From positions 27,464,501 to 27,528,500 of the forward strand of contig CM044869.1 of assembly GCA_024500155.1 (NCBI GenBank): DNA of 64,000 bases. Reading direction: 5' to 3'. The position numbers and the translations under genes were made by a program. Below are positions 1 through 11,454 of the stretch, in pieces. Origin of the DNA: Chenopodium formosanum (lineage: Eukaryota > Streptophyta > Magnoliopsida > Caryophyllales > Amaranthaceae). A model generated the notes under the pieces. That model worked only from the letters and a program-made list of their open reading frames with translations, searched no databases and was not told the DNA's origin. The first letter of the stretch is position 1, and the number at the start of each line of letters is the position of its first letter.

Positions 1-1
1 C

Positions 2-2424
2 ATTTCGAGTTCTAGATGGGTTTTCCCCGTTCATGTGGTCCCTAAAAAGGGAGGAATGACCGTAGTTGAAAATGAGAATGGTGATCTTATTTCAACTAGA
101 ACGGTAACCGGTTGGAGGATGTGCATAGACTATAGACGTCTAAATGCATCCACTAACAAGGATCATTTTCCCCTCCATTTTATCAACCAAATGCTTGAGA
201 GACTAACCAAGCACAAGTATTATTGCTTTCTTGATGGTTATTCGGGTTTCTTTCAAATCCCCATAAACCCGGATGACCAAGAGAAGTCAATTTTTACTTG
301 TCTATATGGTACTTTTGCATATAGGAGGATGCCGTTCGGACTTTGCAATGCACCGGCAACCTTTCAAAGGTGCATGATGAGTATCTTTGGAGATATGCTT
401 GAAGCCGAGATGGCAGTGTTCAAGGATGATTTCTCGGTAGAAGGCCTCTCATTTGAAGATTGTTTGTCCAATTTGGGAAAATGCTTAGCAAGATGTGAGA
501 AGGTCAACTTGGTCCTAAATTGGGAGAAATGCCACTTCATGGTTGAAGAAGGAATCGTCCTTGGTTACAAGATTTCAAGCAAGGGGATTAAGGTTGATAA
601 ATTAAAAGTTGAAGTGATAGAGAAATTGCCACCTCCAATCAATGTAAGAGGAATAAGATCCTTTTTGGGGCATGCCGGGTTCTATAGGAGATTCATCAAG
701 GATTTCTCACAAATTGCTAGACCCCTAAATTCTCTTCTTCAAAAGGATGCCATCTTTATTTTTGATGAAAAGTGTCTTCAAGCTTTCAACAAATTAAAAG
801 AGGCTTTGATCTCTACTCCAATCGTACAAGGGCCAAGATGGGATTTGCCATTTGAACTTATGTGTGATGCTAGTGATGTTGCGATTGGAGGGGTGTTGAG
901 GCAAAGAATAGAGAAGAAGCTTCGTGTGATCTATTACATGTCTAATACCTTGAATGAAGCCAAACTGAACTACACCACAGCGAGAAATAGTTTCTTGTCG
1001 TGGTACATGCTTTTGAGAAGTTTTGGAACTACTTCATTGGTTCCAAAACTATTGTTTACACCGACCATGTGGCTATTAGGTACCTCGTGGCAAAGAAAGA
1101 GTCCAAGCCTCATCTTTTTCGTTGGTTCCTTTCTCTTCAACAATTTGATGTTGAAATTCGTGATAAGAAAGGGGGCGAGAATGTAGTTGCGGATCATCTT
1201 TATCGTTTAGAGAATGTGAAAACTAGTGATGATGATATTCCCATATGTGATGAATTGAGAGATGATGTGCTCTATATCTTGAATGAAAAAAAACTTCCTT
1301 AGTTCGCAGACTTGGTGAAGTACTTGACATGTGGGGAATTTCCTCCCGATTTCTCCAAGAACCAAAGGAAGAAGCTAAAAAGAGAAGCAAGGCACTATGT
1401 GTGGGATGACCCCATTCTCTACAAAAGAGGAGTAGATGGTTTGCTTTGAAGGTGTGTTCTGGATGAGGAAGTGCAAAATGTGCTCAAGATGTGCCATTCC
1501 GATCCTTGTGGAGGGCATATGGGAGCAAACAAAACAGCGTTGAAGGTCTTGCATAACGGGTTGTGGTGGCCTCACATCTTTAAGGATGCTTAGGGGTTTG
1601 TGAAGACTTGTGACCGGTGTCAACGAACCGGAAACATATCCAAGCAAAATAAGATGCCTCAACAACCGATACTTGAACTAAAGGTATTTGATGTATGGGG
1701 TATTGATTTTATGGGACCATTCCCTTCTTCATATGGAAATCAATACATCCTTATGGCGGTCGATTACATTTGAAAATGGGTTGAGGCCATTGCCTCCCCA
1801 ACTAATGACCACAAGGTAGTCATGAAGTTGTTCAAGAAAGTCATATTTCCAAGGTTTGGAATTCCTAGAGCTGTGGTAAGCGACAATGGGTCACATTTCG
1901 TTCATAGTGCTTTTCAAAAGATGCTAAGAAAACATAGAGTTCATCAAAGGTTCGGTCTTACCTACCATCCACAAACTAGTGGACAAGCGAAAGTATCCAA
2001 CCGTCAAATCAAGTTAATCCTTGAGAAAACGGTTGCAAGGAATAGGAAAGATTGGTCGGAAAGCTTGATGATGCTCTATGGGCATATAGAACGGCATACA
2101 AAGCCCCAATAGGCACAACTCCATATCGCCTAGTGTATGGAAAATCTTGTCATCTTCCGGTGGAGCTTGAACACCGAACTCAATGGGCCATTAAGAATAT
2201 TAACTTCAACTTAGCTAGTGCGAGGGAGCAAAGATGGCTTGATTTACATGAGCTTGAAGAGCTAAGATTGGAGGCATACGAATGTGCAAGCAATTACAAG
2301 AATCACACAAAACAATGCCACGACCGCAATATTGAAAAGAAAACATTTCTTGTTGGCGATAAGGTACTTCTCTACAATTCTAGGATGAAGTTATTCCTTG
2401 GAAAACTTCTATCAAGTTGGAAAT
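2..2424 (+). pseudogene. Athila-like pol remnant (RT, RNase H, integrase)
   Basis: This is the polyprotein that would copy and integrate the element. RT covers about 35-700, with GWRMCIDYRRLN, FLDGYSGFFQI and PFGLCNAPATFQRCM. The catalytic box reads VFKDDF, where VFMDDF is usual for the lineage; the Lys codon is at 422-424. RNase H begins near 850 (CDASDVAIGGVL) and changes frame near 1000 (IVYTDHVAIRYL). The integrase zinc finger (CHSDPCGGHMG, then CDRCQRTGN) and core follow: GIDFMGPF gives the first Asp and SDNGSHF the second. The expected catalytic Glu region reads GQAKVSNRQ, so Glu has become Lys at 1990-1992. Stops interrupt the integrase near 1447, 1591 and 1771, and the frame changes near 2070 before YRLVYGKSCHLPVELEH. 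The 5' end is cut by the window. It is not functional. Confidence 0.9.
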
Positions 2425-2803
2425 GAAGGATTTGGATGGAATGAGATCGTTTAAGGTCAATGGGCACTGCCTCAAGCTTTACTACGAGGGTGCTCATGTC
2501 GGTTTGGTTGAATCAATGCAATGTAATCTTACCTCCTGAGTGTGGAGGTCATCAAGCTATTGACGTTAAAGAAGCGCTTTCGGGAGGCAACCCAAGTAAA
2601 AAAAAGAAGAAAAAGAAAAAAAATTGAGAGAGTGAGAAATAAAAAAAATTAAATGAGTGACATAATGGAGAGAAGAGTAGGTTCTAGTGTTCTATCTTAT
2701 TTTGGCTAACACCTTGGTTGCATTTTTGTTCTTGTGGTTTTGATATAGGAACTTGAAGCAAAAAAAGCCGACAAAAACTTAAACAGGATGCTGTCAACAG
2801 CTT
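2425..2803 (+). other. post-pol spacer of the Athila-like element
   Basis: This holds remains of the pol C-terminus. At 2575-2594 it has a tract with CGGGAGGCAACCC, which I recall as a common sequence just downstream of pol in Athila-type elements. A purine-rich A/G stretch follows (about 2597-2650). I see no further coding signal. Confidence 0.5.
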
Positions 2804-3643
2804 GGAGTGGGCGCTCCTAGCACTAAGCACGCCCGCTCCAAGTTCAATGAAGAAAACAGAAGGCTTCAAGTCAGTTTGGAGCGGGCTCTCCTCTTGAGCT
2901 GCACGCCCGCTCCATTTTGGGCTACACAACCAGAACCCAAGAACCAAGGTCGGAGCGGGTGCTCCAACCCCTCAGCACGCCCGCTCCATCTAAGGCCGTA
3001 GCTAAAATTGGAATTAGGAGCGGGCGCTTCAAGAGGTATGCACGCCCGCTCCGAATTGACTTAGGCTATCATGAACTAAATTCAACTATCGGAGCGGGCG
3101 CTCCATGACCACTGCATGCCTGCTCCAAGTGAAGGAAATAGAGGCAGTAAGTTCTGAGAAGATTTGGAGCGGGCGCTCCAAACCTCATACACGCCCGCTC
3201 CATTCTGTGAAGGAAATTAGAAGAAAAGTTCAAGACTAGGAGCAGGCACTCCAAAATATCAGTACGCCCACTCCTGTCTGGGCTTTAAATTCAGAAAGTA
3301 AAATCAAGTGATGGAGCGGGCGCTCCAAAATCCAAGCACGCCCGCTCCTAATCTTGTAATCGAGAGCAGGAACTTCTGAAGGGATATGGAGCGGGCGCTC
3401 CACATCAATAGCACGCCCGCTCCATTCTGGGAAGGCCAATTAAATTAGTCTTTAAGTTCAATGATAGGAGCGGGCACTCCACCCTCTCAGCATGCCCGCT
3501 CCAACCGAATGCCGTAGCTAAAACTTAAGTTGGAGTGGGCCACCTCCAACACTGCACGCCCGCTCCAACTTGGCCAAGTAAAAGCAGTTTCAAAACCAAT
3601 GACAGGAGGGGGCACTCTTACCCCCTTGCACGCCCGCTCCTGC
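2804..3643. repeat. 12-unit array of GC-rich inverted-repeat hairpins
   Basis: Each unit is GGAGCGGGCGCTCC, then 8-14 variable bases, then CACGCCCGCTCC, so the two halves can pair as a roughly 10-bp stem. Units start at 2804, 2878, 2952, 3017, 3091, 3166, 3239, 3313, 3388, 3477, 3532 and 3605. Spacing is mostly 73-75 bp, with exceptions of 65, 89 and 55. The hairpin arms are conserved while the roughly 35-bp spacers are mostly unique. The same motif recurs in the 3' LTR at 11455-11795, which links the two parts of the element. Confidence 0.9.
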
Positions 3644-4464
3644 CTATCCGGAGTAAAAAAAGAGAATCTTTTATCTCTTTTTACCCATTCCCCCCTCTTT
3701 CCTCACCACTCATTCTCATTTTCCAATTCTCACTCCTCTTATCCATCTCCTTCTCTCTCTAAAAAACCCCCAAAAACTCCAACTTCTCTCTGCAAATTCA
3801 TCATCAAATCTCAACTTTTTTCACCAAAAAATTCACAAAATCCTTTTCTCCTCTTAATTCTCTTTCCAACAACACAACATTTACCCAATTTTAAACACAA
3901 AAATTTCAAACCCTAGAAGACCACCATTGATAATTGAAGAAAAGGTTGGATCTTTCAACAAATTGGAGCTAAGAAAGGAGGAATTGAGCAAGGCTTGGAG
4001 GTTTAAGAGTACTTTCATGCTCTTGTGGGTATAAATTCCCTCACTTCTTCACTCTTGTTTTTAATTCTTGTGATTTTACTTCAAACTTTACTTTTTTTGA
4101 TTATTCTTGATAAATTGTGTGCTTTGATTCATGACTTGTTGGGAATTTGAGAATTATTGTGTTTGAAATTAGTTTGAACATTGTGGTAAAATAAATTGAA
4201 AATTGAAAATTGTGATTGTTGTGGTTTAGGATTGTTGTGAGTAGATAAGAATAATTGTTGGTTGTGAATTTTTGTGTTGGAATTATTTGTTGGTTGTGTT
4301 GGAATTATTTGTTGGATTGTGTTGTAATATATATTTGGAATTGCTTAAACAGGTACTTGGATTTTATTGGGGGTTTGAAGCTAAGGAGGTTGTTTGAAGT
4401 GTGTTTTGGTGTTTGTGTGAGGTGTCTTGAGTTACCTTTGTAAACCTATTCTCACATTGTCAAA
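3644..4464 (+). other. pyrimidine-rich leader and T-rich possible intron before the 3' ORF
   Basis: From 3680 to 3860 the sequence is strongly C/T-rich, like a plant 5' leader. From about 4036 to 4440 it becomes T/G-rich and stop-rich, as plant introns are, and ends just before the ATG at 4465. Athila-lineage 3' ORFs are thought to be expressed from spliced RNA, so a leader plus intron here is plausible. I could not fix splice sites with confidence. Confidence 0.35.
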
Positions 4465-6143
4465 ATGGTTCTTCGATTATTTGGAGGTCCGAGATGAAAG
4501 AGGAGAAAGACTTCTGACATCCAAATAAACGAAAACCGTTCCACCGAAAACCAAAACCAAAACCAAAACCAAAACCAAAACCAAAACCCAAGCCAAATAC
4601 AAAATCAAAACAATGCTCCTCCTTCAATAAAAATTCCCGAGAAATTCAAAGGGTATCACAAAGAGCTTTTCAAGCGAAAAATCCTTCCAACAAGATTTTA
4701 CGACCAAGAAACTTGCCAACTCTTAGGGATAGATGATAGAATTCGGTGAGTGGCCGATAATTTCGGATGGTTAAACTTCCTCAAAAAGAGGGAGCTAACC
4801 TACGAATTGCTCACTCTCGAATTTCTTTCCACCCTTACCATGCGCCGAATCAATGGTGAGGGAGAGCTCATTGAATGCGAGATTAAGTTTAAAATGTTCA
4901 ATCAAGATAAAACTTTAAGCTAAACTCGCCACAATGAGATTTTCGAATGGCCCGTGTATAATCAAGTCGACGACCCCGATAGTTTCTACCTCTCTACATA
5001 CGAGGAGTATAATTGGTGGAACACTATCATGGGGTACCCCAATTTCACGACCCGATATAGCCATCCTAGCCACATTATCCACCCCGTGCTCCGTATATTC
5101 ATGAGAATTATGGGGTATGCTTGCTTCTCGAAGCAAGACCTCGAGAAGCTAACCAAAGAGGAAATCAAATGCCTCTTCATAGCTTCCTGATTTGAGGGGG
5201 ATCTTGAGGGCAACGTGAACATGGGATACATGTTCATAAAACGGTGCCTAGAAATAAAGAGGAGTACGGAGTTTAAAGGGGAAGTAAAATGTGGTGGGAT
5301 GATCACTATAATTACAAAGGCTTTGGGGTTCGCCGATTGGGTTAACCAATTGACCTCAGTGAATGAGTTCAATGTCCTTGACATTCCCGGACTTGCCTCA
5401 ATGCACATGCTTGTGGAACTCCGGGGGTAATGTGACCACCTATTCTTGGTTGGTCAAGGGTAAGCACCGTTGCATTTTCCAAAATGCGGCGGTAATGAAC
5501 ACCATGGGAACCACTTGGCAAGTGCCAAATGAGCCACTCCCTGGGAATGTTCTCGACCTTGACCAACCATCTCAACCCCGCCGCCATAGCATATCCACTG
5601 TTCCTAGCTTTATGGGCGGTCCTTCCTCCTCTTCTTCCTCCTTTAACCTTGAATCGGCTTTTCACCATCTAAACCTAACCAACTAAAGAATTCTTCAAGA
5701 AAATGAATACTAAAGCTATGTCTCCCAAATGTCCTACCAAAACCAAGTTGAGAGGGGAGCTTCCTCCCCTATGTCAACTATCCTCACCACCCCATCCAAG
5801 AGGGGACGGTGCCGGGTTGGAACAACAACCAACCCACCTACTCCTATTATCAAGGACCTTGTAGCTCCATTTCGGAGCTACGATCCTTCCCTCCCTACGA
5901 TTATACACAACCCGGGGGTTGTGATTTTAGGGGGGACCCTTCTTATTACCACGTCCCCGAGACATGTGGTAATATGGCTCCCGAGGAGATTGATAACCAC
6001 CCCTTAAGGAGATACTTTGGGATTCCACCCGGGTATGATAGTGGTTGGGGTACTAGTAGTGCACCGGACTACGGTCACTATCGAAGTATCCCCAACTATG
6101 ATCTTCCTCCATACGTGGATCAACCCTCATATTCCGGCGATGT
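4465..6143 (+). pseudogene. Athila-type 3' ORF (env-position protein), broken
   Basis: One frame starts at ATG 4465 and carries most of the recognisable protein, including KFKGYHKELF, ILPTRFYDQETCQLLGI, LTLEFLSTL and FADWVNQLTSVNEF. This resembles the plant retrotransposon ORF group with a 'trF..e.l..LG' block followed by an LEFL block (the Athila ORF/plant transposon protein families); the assignment is from memory. In-frame stops occur near 4495, 4756, 4921, 5188 and 5428. The frame shifts near 5425 to a segment ending at 5686, then returns by 5809 (Pro/Tyr/Ser-rich tail with PGWNNNQPTYSYYQG). The chromovirus-like LTR interrupts the tail at 6144. I see no clear membrane anchor, so a retroviral-type envelope function is unsupported. 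Confidence 0.65.
4541..4590. repeat. (AACCAA)n microsatellite
   Basis: About seven consecutive AAACCA-type hexamers lie inside the 5' part of the broken 3' ORF, encoding a Lys/Pro/Asn-rich stretch. Confidence 0.8.
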
Positions 6144-8919
6144 TGTAATCCCCCATAATTATGTGAATACAAATTTTTTATATTTATGTGAATATTTAAC
6201 TATGAATATTTATTTATATGATTTATTCTACCATTTCAAAAAATTATTATTATTAGATCATTATTTATTTTACTATTTTAAAAGTTGATAAAACTATTTC
6301 ATAAAAATTATTTCATTACTTATATTTTAATTATTATACAAGTCCAACCCGTTGTTCATTAAGCCTATTTTTTTTTTTAAAAAAAAAACCCATTCACTTT
6401 AAGCCCAAGTATCAATACTAGTTTTATTAGAACTAGGAAACTAAACCACTCTAATAATGAAACCCCTCAAGCTTTTCCCTCCTCCAATTTCACGACAAAA
6501 CAAAAAAAAAAAAGAAGAGAGAAAGCAGATGCCGCCAGCCAGCACCACTGCCGCCTGCACCACCGTCGGCCACCAGCAGCCGCCTGCTGCTGCCGTTCGC
6601 CTCTCTTCTCCCTCTTTTCCTTTATTTTTTTATTGCTTTATTATCTTAATTAAAATTGTTTAAAGTTTCAACCTTTAATTAAAATTTTGTTCTAAATTAT
6701 ATTATTATGGTTTGATAATATGTTTGGATTCTAAAAGATTATAAATTTATAAGTTTTGACATGTTTAATTTATTAAATAAAATTTCAGATTATGTATTTT
6801 GTATATTTTAGGGTTTAAAGCATTGATTTTTCATGTTTTAGGGCTTGATAACGTGTTAATCAAACTATCTAATCATACTATGTTTAAATTACATTAAAGT
6901 ATAATTGTTTTAATCATATATAAATTTTCAGATTTATTAAAGTTTCAATTTTTATGAACAAGTAGTGTTAATTTCATGTTTTTATGCTTCTAAACCTATA
7001 AAATAATTATGGTGAGTATTTTGTGATTGAAAAAGCTTTGAACTTTATATTCTAACTTTAAAAATAATTTTCAGATTTCATACCTTTTATTTTGAAGCCT
7101 CTAGTTGCATTGAATTGATATATTCTTGGGTTTTTAATACACTAACTTTCTATATAATGACAATTTCAAGTAATTATGCTGATGGGGTTATTTTATATAC
7201 TTAAAACAAATTTCCAGATTTATTTACCCACTTTAAAGTTGCTGTAATTTGATATAAAACACTATATTTTCATAAATCTAACATATAAACTTGAAGTTGG
7301 GATGTTATATTACTAACTTTAATTTTGGGGACAATTTAAAGGCTTTATTTTGATGATTTAAGAGGTTTTAAAGTAGTTTAGTATTGCTGTAATTTTAATT
7401 GCTTTGGTATTGATTTATTTCTAATTGTTTGATTTAGGAGAGGACTTTGTAGAAGGCGACTTCTAGTTTTAAAGTGGCCAGTCGAATTGTTTACGAAACC
7501 TTGCTTGTAGGTGCATGTTTAAGGACGGATCGAGAACTTAGTATCATGTATAGGATTGACTGGGTTAAATTGTCTGGTTATACATTGTGAATTTCAAATG
7601 ATGTGCACTAGTTTATAATGCAAGTATTATTTGTGCTCTAATAATGCAAGGTGCGCTTAAAGGCAAAGGTATGTGATTGGTGTAAAGATCAAATTATTAC
7701 TCATTCATGATTATGTAAACAGGATGAGTAAAGGAGAAACTCAAGTCTTGTAAGATGAGGTTAAGGTTTTGGGGTGCCTTATGCACTCAAGGTGTTTATA
7801 CACCGAGGTAGTAATGGAATAATTAATAAATGTTGTTTATCACTAATAAATCAAGAATCTAAATTGAGAATTCGCCATGTTTGATTGAATTGTTTGGGAT
7901 GTTTGTATTGAAATGTATATGAGTCATCGCCAAGTCTAAACCTGTAAATCACGTAAAGTGTAAGATGGATGAGCAATAAAACTCTGGAATGGTGCACATC
8001 TGGAGTAATGACAATCAGGGGTTGGGGTACATGGGGTATTAGCCGTGTACTTTTATCGAGGCCGTCTGATCTACGAGTCTCCTCTTTCAAATATTATTTT
8101 TCTAAAACTAGGAGTTAAGTGAGATCTCATACTAACTACGGTCACGGAGTCGCGCCCGTGGTCGTTGGATGTTTATTGATGTTTTCGAAAGGAGGCATGG
8201 GGTTTTTCTTTATTGATGTTCCAAATGGGACATGGGTTGGACAACCTTGTCTATTGCTAAATCTAATGAACTAATTAAATGAGTCAGTCAGTATCCATTA
8301 GTGAAGTCTTAATAAATTTAATAGTCGAGTCATGAATTGAGTCTATATTTAATGATGCTTGTGCTTGATTATTAGTAGCATGTTAGGTATTTTCTTAATT
8401 TGATTTCGCAGCTTGTATGTACTCAGCTTTGCTGACTGCGTGCTTTTGTGTGTGTCTTTCTTTGGTCATGGCCTTCGCCTTTCAATGACCCTGTGACGAT
8501 CCACTTTTTACACTTGTAATATTGGGGAGCAGAATAACCACAGGTTCTTGCACATGCAGCATTCATCAGGGTTGTGGGATCTTGAGTGGAGAGTTGGTTT
8601 TCATTTTATTTCTTTGGCAAGTTTGAATTTATTTTAATTCGATTTTATTTGACACTAATTCCTTTGGGTTTGAATTTATTTGAACACTGAAATTTAATCA
8701 CTTACTACTTTTATTGGGTTTTAAATAAGGGCCTTAATGGTTCCAACTTGTAATACTTATTTTGATTTAATTCCTTTGTTTTGAGGTTTATTTAAAACTG
8801 TTTTGGTTTTCCGCTGCTAATTTACGTGGCGGTAGCACGTCAGTAATTCTCTTGAAATTGTTCAGGTTATATACAGGTTTCTCACAGGTTTTTAAATAGA
8901 GAATTGTTGGGGTGTTACA
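6144..8919 (+). repeat. 5' LTR of a chromovirus (Tekay-like) retrotransposon
   Basis: The LTR begins TGTAATCCCCC and ends GGGGTGTTACA, the near-inverted TGTAACACCCC-type ends common in Tekay/Del chromoviruses. A tRNA-iMet primer site follows directly. Near 8410 it holds the phrase TGTACTCAGCTTTGCTGACT, which I recall from LTRs of this group. At 2.8 kb it is long but usual for the lineage. It is inserted in the Athila 3' ORF. A GC-rich CCGCC patch lies at about 6530-6610. Confidence 0.8.
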
Positions 8920-8922
8920 AAG

Positions 8923-8934
8923 TGGTATCAGAGC
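8923..8934 (+). other. primer binding site, tRNA-iMet type
   Basis: TGGTATCAGAGC begins 3 bases after the LTR end. It is complementary to the 3' end of plant initiator tRNA-Met and primes minus-strand synthesis. Confidence 0.92.
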
Positions 8935-9286
8935 TAGGTTAGATTTAATCACCACTAAAGCCAATTAGCTTAGTATCTTAGGCTCCTAACTAACAGTTGA
9001 GGATTTAAGTTCAAAGGCTAAAGTGATTTTTTCGAAACTTAGTATGTTTGAAACGTTTTATCTAAAATGATTTTGAAGCTTATTTGTCTACTTAGTGTGC
9101 TTTGGGTAGACTTAAGAAGGGAATGCATGCATATTTCATACATATCTTTTCATTTAATTGTCACATGAAGTGTTATTTTTCTTATTTATTTAACATGTTG
9201 TAATTAATGTCCTAATTGATGTGTTTTATGATGTGCTTCTGTTAAGCTTTTGTATGTTCGTTGCGTTGGGTTGACGTAGAAAAGAA

Positions 9287-9727
9287 ATGAGTGACTCAGC
9301 AAGCACGTCTGAAAGCACGAATAATGGTACTAGGAACAACCCCGTTGTTGTGTCTGAGGATGAGAATGATGCTCGAAGTAAAGATACTCTAGAGAGGTTT
9401 GAAAGGACTATCACGCCAGCTAATGCTGATGAGGAAGATTACCAATATATACATGAGTTTAAGACTGCAAAGAACAAGAAGCATAAGATTAAAACCTACC
9501 AAAGAATGTTCCATGACTATACTCTTATTGAATTTTCAGATGAGAATAACCTTGAATGGCTACAACCACCACCTGAAGATCCAAATGTTGGAAGGAGAGG
9601 TACTAGGAATCTTAATCCGCTTTACAAGGCAATAATTATTGAAGACTCAGATGATGAGAAGGATCCCGATTTTGATGTTAATAATTATGATGAGAAGAAA
9701 GATAAAAACAACAATGTGATACCTTGA
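9287..9727 (+). CDS. extra acidic ORF between PBS and gag, 146 aa
   Basis: An uninterrupted ORF starts at ATG 9287 and ends at the stop before 9728. It lies about 350 bp after the primer site and 520 bp before gag. The product is highly charged, with acidic clusters (VVVSEDENDARS, IIIEDSDDEKDPDFDV) and a basic Lys-rich centre (KTAKNKKHKIKTYQ), and ends in an Asn/Lys-rich tail. There is no zinc knuckle, signal peptide or membrane segment. I do not recognise it. Standard Tekay-type chromoviruses start with gag, so an extra leader ORF is unusual. It could be a family-specific accessory protein or a captured exon. That it is intact while gag is broken is notable. Confidence 0.55.
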   Translation: MSDSASTSESTNNGTRNNPVVVSEDENDARSKDTLERFERTITPANADEEDYQYIHEFKTAKNKKHKIKTYQRMFHDYTLIEFSDENNLEWLQPPPEDPNVGRRGTRNLNPLYKAIIIEDSDDEKDPDFDVNNYDEKKDKNNNVIP

Positions 9728-10246
9728 GTTTTATTTTTGTTAGGGTAGAGTTAGCATGAATAAGGCAATTTACCATTAATAACGGTTATTAGAACTTCAT
9801 TATAGTATGATTTAGATGATTAATTTAAATAAGTAGCCAGTACTACAGAGTCATTATTTGGGATTGATACCTTTATTTAAGTTATAATAAGAAGTTGAAA
9901 TTTTATTTTAAGAGCCTTATTTTACTTTTCTTTGTGAGTAAGATCAAGTCTAATTTTTGTGATCATATAATTTTGGGAAAAATTTCTTTGTTTATGATTA
10001 AAACTTAGTATGAGTGGCGCGGGATGGGGGAAATATTTTCTTAATTTCATTTAATCCTGCGTATGAACATCAAATGATTATAATGTATGGTTTTGCTTAG
10101 AATAAGGGGGTGCAATCTCAAAGTACCCTTTTGAACCAATTTATATGACGAATGCAATATTGTGATTCAATGAATATGTGTGAATTGTATATGGATTTCA
10201 TTTAAAATAAAGTGCACCTTTATTCTATTTCAAGCGTAGCACTAGA

Positions 10247-10440
10247 ATGGCTGGGAACGCTGCCTTAGCTGATGCTATTCGTTTGCTGGCTGAAAATCTT
10301 AACCAAAATCGAGGAGACCAAGTCGACCCACAATCAGAGATGTTTAAGAAGTTAGCCCAGGTTAGGCCACATTTTGTATGAGTGGCAAGGATCCTCTTTG
10401 ATTTAGTACCTAGATCGAGAACTTTAGTCTCAACTCCCAA
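10247..10440 (+). pseudogene. chromovirus gag N-terminal stub
   Basis: ATG 10247 opens a chromovirus-type gag start (MAGNAALADAIRLLAENL, then MFKKLAQVRP). The frame ends at the stop at 10379-10381. Just before it, a one-base slip moves the homologous reading (TF..SGKDPL) into the next frame, with further stops. Homology ends near 10440 and Athila-type 3' sequence follows. All downstream gag, pol and the 3' LTR of this element are missing, probably lost in a deletion that also removed part of the host element. Confidence 0.75.
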
Positions 10441-10576
10441 GACCGCAGCCTAAACTACTCTTAGTGTTGATGAAGATTGTTATGTATTGGTTATTCACAA
10501 AAGTTAAGGCATATCATTTTTGTTTCCTTAGTTCAATCTTTAGTCTATTGTAATTAGTAGTTTGTGTTGTAAATGT

Positions 10577-10640
10577 CTAAAAAAAAAAAGAAAAAAAGAA
10601 AAAAAGAAAAAAAAAAGAAAAAAAAGAAGAAAAGAAGTGA
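10577..10640. repeat. A/G-rich simple repeat
   Basis: A run of (A)n G units, AAAAAAG-like, about 60 bp long, in the 3' tail of the Athila-like element. It is polypurine but far from the LTR, so it is not the priming PPT. Confidence 0.8.
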
Positions 10641-11234
10641 TAAATAAAGAAACCTAAACAAGCTTGGGGGTTTGTTTTTGTTTCGAGTGCATTCATGGTT
10701 TGTAATATGGGTCAAAGTTAGAAACCTCTTTAGGTTTGTTCTTAATGACATACATCTTAGTTTGGCTTTAATTGCAAAACACTTCTAATTTTCTCTATGC
10801 CTTAACTTTGTGCCGAAATCCTTGAGACTTGTAACGTTAGTAGAGTAGTAGAAGCCTTTGTCGGTGGAGGGATTTGATTCACAAGCATATGGAGAGGATA
10901 CTTTTTCATTGAGATGTCGAGTGTTTTAAAACCCGCTTTATCTATGTTTTTCCGGCTCTTTCAACGAGTCACGAGACACTACCATTAGGGGGGATTTGAA
11001 CTTTGTGATGGGGATACGGTAAGATGTGTTGAATGGGCCTAAGTTGAGTATTTTTGGGAAGGTTAGCTAGGCTTTGTCTAGTCATCACCATGGTTGATCT
11101 TAGGCATATACCTCATGCTCGAGTTTTATTGCTTAAGGATTCTTGTATCTATGCATGTGCTTTTCTTTGAGCAAATTGATCTCTTGGTTTGTTTTTGGGC
11201 ATTGTGAATTGCTTGAGGAAAAGCATTTGGCTAG

Positions 11235-11246
11235 CTTGGGGGGATT
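11235..11246 (+). other. polypurine tract
   Basis: CTTGGGGGGATT directly precedes the LTR start TGATAGG. That is the position and composition expected for plus-strand priming. Confidence 0.7.
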
Positions 11247-11454
11247 TGATAGGTGGTTTATTTGACCACTTATTGTGGTGATTTTAACCCAGTTTTGCTA
11301 TCCTTTCCCCTCCTTCTACCCGTTTTGCGTATAAAATTTGTGTCTCGGCCTTGCCCCCTCTTGTATGTGTTTGTCCATGTTTTTTGCAAGTTTTATGACT
11401 CAATTTGACAAGCATTCAAAATGTGGAATGTGTTCAAGGCAAGGAAATAGAGAA

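Larger units (their letters stand above)
1..6143 (+). mobile_element. Athila-like Ty3/gypsy retrotransposon, 5' part (window-truncated)
   Basis: The stretch runs through pol (RT, RNase H, integrase), a conserved post-pol tract, a hairpin array, a leader and a long 3' ORF. That order is typical of the Athila lineage, which carries an extra ORF between pol and the 3' LTR. The RT has the Athila/Tat-style block PFGLCNAPATFQRCM. The left part (5' LTR, gag, protease) lies outside the window. The right side is cut at 6143 by a chromovirus-like LTR, and the probable remainder is 10441-12832. Several stops and frameshifts show it is dead. The lineage call is from motifs by eye. Confidence 0.85.

Noticed and set aside
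2804..3643. Regular repeats with unique spacers, resembling a CRISPR array
   Set aside because: The DNA is plant nuclear and inside a retrotransposon; each unit is itself a pair of arms with an internal loop, the spacing is irregular (55-89 bp) and there are no cas genes.
3530..3916. Open frame of 128 codons over the hairpin array end and leader
   Set aside because: Low-complexity Ser/Pro/Phe translation of a C/T-rich leader; no protein-like pattern.
6457..6663. Short Ala/Pro/Thr-rich ORF, and a similar one at 63538-63819
   Set aside because: Translation of the CCGCC-rich patch inside chromovirus-like LTRs; no conserved protein between the two.
8923..8934. tRNA gene at the primer site
   Set aside because: Only the complement of a tRNA 3' end is present; no cloverleaf or pol III boxes around it. 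I saw no tRNA or rRNA gene in the window.
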